A stretch of DNA of 64,000 nucleotides from Tricholomella constricta (taxonomy: Eukaryota; Basidiomycota; Agaricomycetes; Agaricales; Lyophyllaceae): positions 186,001 through 250,000 of the forward strand of contig JAACJP010000004.1 in NCBI GenBank assembly GCA_013368375.1, in the 5' to 3' direction. Below, in pieces: positions 57,001-64,000 of this stretch. Position 1 is the first letter of the stretch. The number at the start of each line of letters is the position of its first letter. Both the position numbers and the translations under genes were made by a program. Under the pieces are notes generated by a model that worked only from the letters and a program-made list of their open reading frames with translations, was not told the origin of the DNA and did not search any database.

Positions 57001-57790
57001 GCGGCGGCGATCAACCGTCACATCTTCCCCGGGCCCGCCCATGCCCCCATTGCGCTCGCGGAGTTTCTTTCGTGGAATTTCCAATTATCTTTGCTCGGGT
57101 GCGCCCGCTGGATCTCGCGTCTCGCATCTCGCAGCCCTCTGCCGGCGCAACGCACAGTGCTGACAGTGACAGCGGGGACGATGACGATGACGAGAACGGG
57201 ATCGGCGTGTGTGCCCCCCCTTCCGCCCCCCTGACCCTACGCTGCACATGGACGCGACGGCGACGGTGACGGCAAGGAAGGGCCTCCCTCGATTGGAACC
57301 CCGCCTTCCCCTTTTCTCTTTCCTTTTTTTTTCTTTTCCTTTTTTTTCGTTCCTTCAAACCATGTACCATTTTCTCTGCTTGGACTTACGAATGGGCTTC
57401 CCCGTCCATAGGCGGCGAACAACCGCATCTTCCCGCCCACGCGCTCACGACACCCGACTCGAGTTCGGATCTGGTTGTTTTCTGGCTTCTGGAGCCCCAT
57501 CGACCATTGATAAAATGCACGGCATAAATTAATAAGAAACGCTGTAAGTCGTAACTCGCGGAGTTTTGTATTTGGTTGGCATTTCCAATTACTTTGCTCG
57601 GGTGCGCCCGACACCGTGACACTAAGACTGACAGCGGGGACGCTGACGAGGACGAGGGGGACGGGATCGGCGTGCATGCCCTAAGGCGACCCTACGCTGC
57701 ACATGGACGCGACGGCGATGGCGAGGAAGGGCCTCCCTCAATTGGAACCCCGCCCGCCTCTTTCCCTTTCCCCTTTCCCCTTTCTCCTTT
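57001..57790 (+). repeat. Tandem duplication, two diverged copies of about 330-380 bp
   Basis: Copy 1 (57001-57330) and copy 2 (57411-57790) share, in order, GGCGGCGA-CAACCG, TTTGCTCGGGTGCGCCCG, TGACAGCGGGGACG, ACGGGATCGGCGTG, CTACGCTGCACATGGACGCG and AAGGGCCTCCCTC followed by TTGGAACCCCGCC. Both end in C/T-rich runs. The similarity is high in the right half. Confidence 0.85.
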
Positions 57791-59280
57791 TTTTCCTTTA
57801 TTTTTAGACTGTCAGAGTTTCGCCGCTGTGTAAGTACATGTGCATGTGATGTGGGCTCGAGAACGGTGCCCTCGTGCGCCGTGTGTTGTCGTGCCTCGTG
57901 TTTGCATCGCCACAGCAAGCATCAGCACCCGCAACAGCACCAGCGCCAGTACCAGTGCCCCGGCCTGCTGCGCCTGCGGGAATCCCAAGTTCTTGTTATG
58001 TTCTGATCTTTCTGTTCTGTTCTGTTCCTGCCCCAGCCCCAGGGCACCGGCAAGTCCCAAGTTAAGTTTGAAAGTTTTAATCCTACTGTCGCCGTGTGCA
58101 CCGTGCGCTTCCCCGCCATCCGCTATCTGCGGGAGACCCTGCCTCGCCTCGCCTCCTCCCTCCATGTGGATTTTGCGCTAGCCTAGTCGCCAGATGCCAG
58201 ATCCAACTCCGCTCCCCGGGTTCGCCCAGCCATGACGATATCGCTGCAGCACTCGCACCCGCACTCGCCCCAAGCCCCAAATCCTAAGCCCCCAGTACGT
58301 ACCTCCACCTATTCCCATGCGCGATGCACTCGTTTCTGGGCGTACAGACCCAAGCCCGAGGACGTGGGATCAGTGCACAGCACGGGGAGCGTCCCTCCGA
58401 CTTCGACTTCGAGTCCGAGGCTGTCCTCTGGCGTAAGGGCTCTGCAGCATGTTTCGGACCTGCTGCTTTTGGACCTACCATGATCGAGACTCGAGACTAG
58501 AGACAGAGCGACCAGTGCTCTGCGCAGCTCCCAGCCAGCCGGCCCGACAGACAGACGACGACTGCAACTACGAACGTGCAGACACTCGGCACTCGACTGC
58601 CGACTAGGGGCAGATCTAGAGAGCCTCAGCCAAGGCCTGGGGTCTCCGCTGCTCGTCAGTGGGGCGTGATCACGATCCCTTGACATGAAGGACTGCAACG
58701 CGAGATCAGATATTGTCAGAACGAGGACGAGGACACGCTGACGACGCCGAGTGCGGATGACGGCTCCCGCCGCGTACGCACTGAGGCGTTGGGGCGCCAG
58801 CCGCGGATGAACCACCCCCCCCTCCACAAATCATATCGTGGACTGCCCCCGGAAGCGCATCTGTATTGCAGCTTGTCGGGAAGCGCCGCGGAGCCCTTGA
58901 TTGCGCCAATTGCCCACAGGTACGAGTCGTAGAAGCTCAAGAGCGGTCTTTATCTTTCGTCCAAAGAGGCTCTGATCCCACCCGGCAACTACGTACATAA
59001 ATGCGCAAGCCATCTATCAGGCGATAACGGTCCCGAAACGCACTAATTCTTTCATTAACCTCGATTTCAGTTCCGTTGCGTGCTTCCCCCGGGCGTCCCT
59101 GAAATACCATTTCAAACAACATGCCACCACTAAGACTCCTTCATTCCGGTTTTCCCCTGCCCCTCTGACAATCAGTATCTCAATATCCGCAAAAACAGGT
59201 GTCCGGCGCACGCCACGCCACGCCATCTTACAGCGCAGCAGCAGCTCGTGGCGAGCGGCCACCCACACGGAAGCATGGCC

Positions 59281-59963
59281 TGCACGTTCCCTGTCCCCTC
59301 ACCCTGAAACGCAGTGTAGTGATCTAATCTGGGTGTCGCGATGGGATGCCTGCTGCGTTGGTGGCGTACAATAGCCTATGCCACGTTCCGCTTCACGTGC
59401 GAACATGTTTACGCGCTTGACGCAAGGCTCCAGCGTCTGGCACACTCAGCGGCGTCTCTCTCTCTCTCTTTCTCTCTCCTCTACATAGGAAACCCGTTGG
59501 TGTGCGGCCCTTCCAATGTACCTTTGCGTAGCGTGGACCCCATTTCAGCCTACGTAATCATCAAATTGAGAATCTCCGTCCTACCCGTTTGCCTGTCCCC
59601 AGCTCTAACGGCATGCTCCTTGCTCCTTGCGCCTTGAAAACGCACACAGGTTTACGGCGCACGCGACCTTGCACGACTCGGGCGCACCACGTTTCCTTGG
59701 CAGGGCGCGCGTGTTCCCTGCCCTCCCCTCGAAAGCGCAATCGACAATCGACGCGCAGTGATCGGATCTGGGTGTTGGATGCGATGGATCCTGCTGCATT
59801 GGCGGCGCACGCAGCCTAATATGCCACGTTCCGAAGTAGGGACGTTCGCTTGACGCAAGGCTCCAGCGTCCAGACGCTCGAGTGTTTCTTTTTTCTTGTC
59901 TCTCTCCCCCTCTCTCCTCTACAAGTAGGTGCGGAACTTTCAACGTACCTTTGTGTAGCGAGG
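59281..59963 (+). repeat. Tandem duplication, two copies of about 255 bp
   Basis: Copy 1 (59281-59536) and copy 2 (59709-59963) share CGCAGTG-AGTGATC, ATCTGGGTGT, GCTTGACGCAAGGCTCCAGCG, a CT-rich run, CTCCTCTACA and TACCTTTGNGTAGCG. The spacing between copies is about 428 bases. Each copy carries a (CT)n tract of different length. Confidence 0.85.
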
Positions 59964-60902
59964 TGATTCAACAGAGAAGCCGTTGACCATCTCTCGATGG
60001 CTCTTCTTCAGGCCTGCAAGCTGGGTCTCCAGCTGGAGAAACGCAAGGGGATCGTCCCGGCGCGGTATTTTTAAAAGTTTATTGTTGGGCCCCGGTGCTT
60101 TTCCCCTCTTGCTCTGCCGTGCTCGAAGTTTCTTTCTCCCCTTCTTCGTGATCTTCGATCTTGAGTGCGTTTCCTGGGCTGGGCGGGGCACAAGTAACAC
60201 GCGTCTGTTCAATCTCAAAACGTGCCGCCCTCCTTCACACTTCCCCTCGAGGTGGCCGGGTCTTCAGCCCGCAAGGCTTGCGCGTCAAGGCCGGGGGACT
60301 TGGGACCCATGGGCTCGGGATCGAAGCTTGAAAGAAGCAGAACGGTAGGCTGCGTCGCACACATCGGCAAGCGGGGGTACGCGATCAGTTTCCTCGCAAA
60401 CTCTGCATACGCAGCGTGAGCGTTTGGGCACCTGGAACGGACGTTTCGGCCAATAGACCGAGCGAGGGTAGGTCTTGAAGCCGGCATAAGGGGATGATCA
60501 CTGTGTGCAAGCTTTCATATACATATATACCGTATCGTTCGGAGTATGAGAAAGTACTATTTTGTGGACGACTATTAAGATGCAATCTTGAGTGGCGCGT
60601 GAAAGCACATGCAAGGACTTCTGGGTCTGATATCGAAAGTCGGCTTGTGACAGTCCTACGACAATGTCAAGAGTTTCCATACGCTACAGTGCACCTTCTT
60701 TCAAACAATCCACCAAAAAATGTTCAGAGCTTATCACTGACCCGATTCAGCTTATCGTTGTACCATGACGAGCTGCACTGCTGTCGATTGTGGTCGACGA
60801 TCTCTGGATGAGTTGGACCTTGACAAAGTCCCGGCCTATCTCAAGCGTCGAAACCTTGTGTCTGTTGAGAGGAAACATAAAAGCATAAAAGCTACTGGAG
60901 AG

Positions 60903-63363
60903 TCATATGAACCAAGATACGCACTTGCGACGGAGGTGCTGTTCGAGTTGGCGTGTCGAATAGAGGCGTTTTCCCATGTCAGGGCACCTTGCGCATCTGA
61001 ATTCCGCAAGAGGGCTTTCAACCAATATGTCTGGTTTCTTTATATAACGTCTGATATCTGCACCGCGGTAATTGATGATGTCGTCCCCATCGCGGGGCGC
61101 AGAAATGGAGTGACTGAAGATACAGCAGATTTAGCATCCGAGAACGACGATGTAGATGATATGAAACGTACACCTTTCTGACATGCTTCCTCGCATCTGA
61201 GCGTGAAACAAAGTCGTCAACGTGCGCGGCGCAGTGGTTACAGGTCCAGGAATGGTCCACGGGCTTCCTTTCGCGGAGTCGAACGAGGGCGGTGGTATCT
61301 GGTGACAAGAGGTGCCAGGATTGCGTGAGATGCAGCGCATCCAGGATCGTATCATTCGCATGCTTAACCTACGGCGGCGGCGTGAGTACGGGTGAAACCA
61401 GCGTCATGGCATATACACACGTATTCCCGCCATGTGTAGATTTGGCGTCCTTTACCGCCTTTGTGAGGCTTTTGGGGACACTCGGCGCAAAGCAGCCTAG
61501 CATTAAGACGGTCCATATCGGATACAGACGCTGTTGTTGGGTCTAGGCCTAGAAACGAAACCAAGGCCCCTGCGATCACCGAGCCAGAAGTGGAAAACGC
61601 CAGATGATTTGGAGCATTCATCTCAAATTCAGGGCAGCCCGCGTGCACGCTGACATCGTCCCATCCGAATAAGCATATCTCAGCAGCGCCATTCTTCCCC
61701 TTACAGTCTGAGTAAATGCAGGTGAACACCGACGTAGCTAGATATAGCTTGTGCATCGAGATCGTGGGGTCCGTCAAGCCAGTCGCCTTCGTGTCCGGTA
61801 ATAGTGCAAAGCAACGTTGGAGTTGGAGTTGATGCCATTTATGGAGATATTCTGGTAGCTTCGCAAAGACCTCGCTGCATACCAGCTCATTCAACTCCGC
61901 ATCCGATGGGTCGTTCAGCAGAGAACATATGTCTTCGAAGTGGAGTAATGCTGTGTAATCCGGAAATGTCTCCCATGTCATTGGCGACAGAGTTTTCTGA
62001 TATTCGAAGTACGTCGACTGGATTGCGCGTCTGCGAGTGTAAAGGAGTGTCTCACGCTCAAACCTTTGCCTTTTTTCCTTTCTCGAGGCAATGAGGGCTT
62101 CAAAGGAGGGTTTGTTTTCTCTCCAAACTAATAATCAAAGGATTATCATCACTACACACTGTGAAAATCGTGGGGAAAATCTACGCACACCGTCGTGTAA
62201 GTCTAAGGGTTTTGCGCGGCCCATAAAAATCCAGATTTTTTATCAGGTCGATTGAGCTGATGTCATCCGGGTCATGACCCAGACCTATCAAGCGTTCGGT
62301 GATTCTGATGATGGTCAATGATTAGTTCAGAGTTAACCACTGACTGGGCCAAACGAAATACCGGGCTCGGAGACTAGAGATCAGATCTTCGTACTCGTTT
62401 TCGACAGAGTTATATATCTCGACAGCCCACTCATTACACGTTGCGGCATGCTATTTAATAGTCAGTTAGGCTCCACATTGGATGGCGTCGTGACCGGCCT
62501 TCAGGAGGGCCTTCACTTGCTCTTCAGTCGACTCCGTGAAGGCCTCGAAAACAGCTTTGGACCCAGATTTGTTCTTCGCGATATCTTCTCGAAGCTCTTT
62601 CAGCTTCTGTGTCATCACCTGGAGGTCTTTCCGCATGTATTCTCCGTGCTGGAGTCCGTGATATTTCAACATGCCCCAGTGATGATATCCAACTACAAAA
62701 GGTTGTTAGTCGAGACTTGATGCGTTGAAGGAGGGAACACACCATATTTGTGAGTGGCAGGGACAAGGCGCCAAACGATGTCATCTGGTTCATACAGCGC
62801 AGCTACCTTGGATATGCAGCTACAGCGCTCTAAGTAAACCATTGAAGAGTGCACAACACAAACAACTCACAGACGGCCCAAACAAGCATCACACAAGTGC
62901 TGGCGAAATGTGAAATCAGGCAGTGCGCTGTATGTTCCACAATACTATCCAGGCCATCATTAGTTCGCGGACAGAATGGTCATGGAAGCTGATCGGTCGC
63001 AGCTTACATCGCAGATCTCAGGCCCAAATAACAGTGTTGCCCACTGTGGTGCTGATATGTCAGGAGGGCAGCTGGGAACCTCCGGGTGGCGAGAAAAGCA
63101 TGTTTTCCACAGGGATGCCGAGTTCCGAGCGAGAACAATGTTCCGCAAGGATTTGCTTGTTTGCACGATATGATATATGTCGATTGGGTGTAAATGACCA
63201 AAAATCTGATTTGACAGCTTCAGCGGCTCGTGGTCAACACGGCGAACAGTTGACGGACCTCGAGGATCAAGTCTAATGGGAGACCAAGAAAGATTTTCAA
63301 GTCAAACTGTTTTTTCTTTCCGGTTAGCTTCCTCCTCTCCGTCTTCATGATTGCGTAGGCCAT
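60903..63363 (-). CDS. F-box protein with N- and C-terminal zinc-finger motifs, 649 aa
   Basis: Ten exons on the minus strand: 63363-63259, 63205-63008, 62944-62871, 62819-62743, 62692-62517, 62450-62362, 62304-62189, 62127-61421, 61368-61172 and 61113-60903. F-box at about 28-65: LPLDLILEIFGHLHPIDIYH ... TSKSLRNIVLARNSASLWK. A Cys pair CDYC (100-103) and a second CDAC (119-122) follow, likely one zinc site. Then come charged helices (HAATCNEWAVEIYNSVENEY, LIGLGHDPDDISSIDL) and a long central exon. The C-terminus has WTCNHC...H (Cys557, Cys560) and FRCARC...H-x4-C (Cys620, Cys623, His639, Cys644). This is the layout of a large basidiomycete-specific F-box family. It probably acts as an SCF substrate receptor; the target is unknown. 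An alternative start at 63348 would remove five residues. Plus-strand frames over the last exons are shadows. Confidence 0.85.
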
Positions 63364-64000
63364 CACATTCCCTGCACAACCAAATCAGTCGAAGCCAAAA
63401 TCGTGGCTGACTGCGACGTACAAGTGAATTCTGGATAAATGACATGTTCATGTTTAGTATCGTTGTAGCCAGTGATTATGAAGAAATCCTCTTGATTCGT
63501 GTCTGATAGCGGTAAAAGAGACAAATGCTCCGGAGGGCATGGTGCAAGGACATGATCACTTGAGATAGGCATCGGTGGAGAGTCGGCTGAGAAGATTCGG
63601 AACGAGAGCTAGATCCCTTCCTTTTGTTAGTTCTCCGAGTCGCAACCGAGTCGTTGAGCAGTCATTCAACGTCACATGTTAACGTCGAGTCGCCTTGGTG
63701 CCTGCCAGTATCAAAGCCTGATCAAAGCGGTCAGCGGCGCCGCCCAGTGGTCGTCTGTCAGGAAAGTCAGTGCGAGTCATCAAGATAGTTGTACCATTTC
63801 GTTCATTGTCAACGATATATTATGCTGGCACGGTCCTGAATTGAAAAAAAACCAATGTATGTTCACGACGGGCATTAATGACTAAGATTATCTTTCTTAC
63901 TAGCCAACAGCCGTGTTCAGTGACTAAAGCATATTTGGGCACCTTGTAATATTGAATGGCCCAACGGCGAGAAAAACAGAATGTGTTCCAGCGAGAGCAT
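63364..64000. other. Upstream region of the F-box gene
   Basis: Probable promoter of the minus-strand F-box gene. A 69-codon minus-strand frame (63363-63572) runs into the gene's start region and could be an additional 5' exon, but no splice evidence favours it. Nothing else seen. Confidence 0.4.

Larger units (their letters stand above)
55799..60902. other. 5.1-kb gene-poor stretch built of local duplications
   Basis: No gene supported. A 127-codon plus-strand frame (56558-56941) contains an acidic, Asp/Glu/Ile-rich half (HDDIDSDSRDLEIEIASD) without a family. A Lys/Arg-rich minus-strand frame (59940-60218) is also unassigned. Two tandem duplications are listed separately. Confidence 0.45.

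Noticed and set aside
60765..61181. 138-codon plus-strand frame with plausible composition
   Set aside because: It lies antisense to exons 9 and 10 of the F-box gene, whose zinc-finger sequence and splice phases are much stronger evidence.
62466..62516. Extension of F-box exon 5 to an in-frame stop (a short 226-aa protein)
   Set aside because: It also closes in frame, but GTGAAG...CTAAC...ATAG forms a good intron, and the next exon (HAATCNEW...) continues the family sequence.
1..64000. CRISPR arrays, operons, rRNA, bacterial-type regulatory sites
   Set aside because: The intron-rich genes mark this as eukaryotic nuclear DNA. No regularly spaced repeats or rRNA-like stretches were seen.

Overview
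The window looks like nuclear DNA of a basidiomycete fungus, most likely a mushroom-forming Agaricomycete. The support is: protein genes cut by many 45-95 nt GT-AG introns, some with exons of only 10-18 nt; CT-rich leaders; fungal or basidiomycete-type families (a multi-zinc-finger F-box protein, a Kre9/KNH-like GPI protein, a decayed FNYTSGRW-type APH phosphotransferase); and a Ty3/gypsy chromovirus. I rebuilt splice models by hand. Every model given as a CDS sums to a multiple of three, but none has been checked against transcripts.

Layout. 0-5.2 kb: an MRH-domain membrane receptor (Mrl1/Atg27-like) and a NIF3-family protein. 7.4-17.6 kb, all on the plus strand: a TPX2-like spindle protein, a 65-aa Cys/His small protein, a peroxisomal-type enoyl-CoA hydratase, the mitochondrial protease/chaperone Atp23, and a GPI-anchored Ser/Thr-rich wall protein. 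18.2-19.1 kb: an APH-family kinase pseudogene with several frameshifts. 22.5-24.2 kb: a CPYC glutaredoxin and the DPM3 subunit of dolichol-phosphate-mannose synthase. 26.7-34.8 kb, all on the minus strand: an aldo-keto reductase broken by one apparent indel, a fasciclin-domain secreted protein, and a 13-exon PUF RNA-binding protein.

36.4-47.8 kb is a transposon island. It holds a 641-bp hAT-like MITE (34-bp perfect inverted repeats, 8-bp target duplication), an apparently intact 6160-bp chromovirus with identical 327-bp LTRs, and a 587-bp pogo/Tc1-like MITE with a TA target duplication. The chromovirus has a 10-nt match between its LTR, near the predicted transcription start, and the site just inside the 5' LTR. 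That predicts Tf1-type self-priming instead of tRNA priming.

47.8-60.9 kb is mostly non-coding and full of degenerate local duplications and long homopolymers. It surrounds an 801-aa F-box gene. A 649-aa F-box/zinc-finger gene (10 exons, minus strand) sits at 60.9-63.4 kb. I found no operons, CRISPR arrays, rRNA or credible tRNA genes. The genes appear to be unlinked housekeeping functions, not one pathway. The most unusual content is in the mobile elements and in the micro-exon gene structures.
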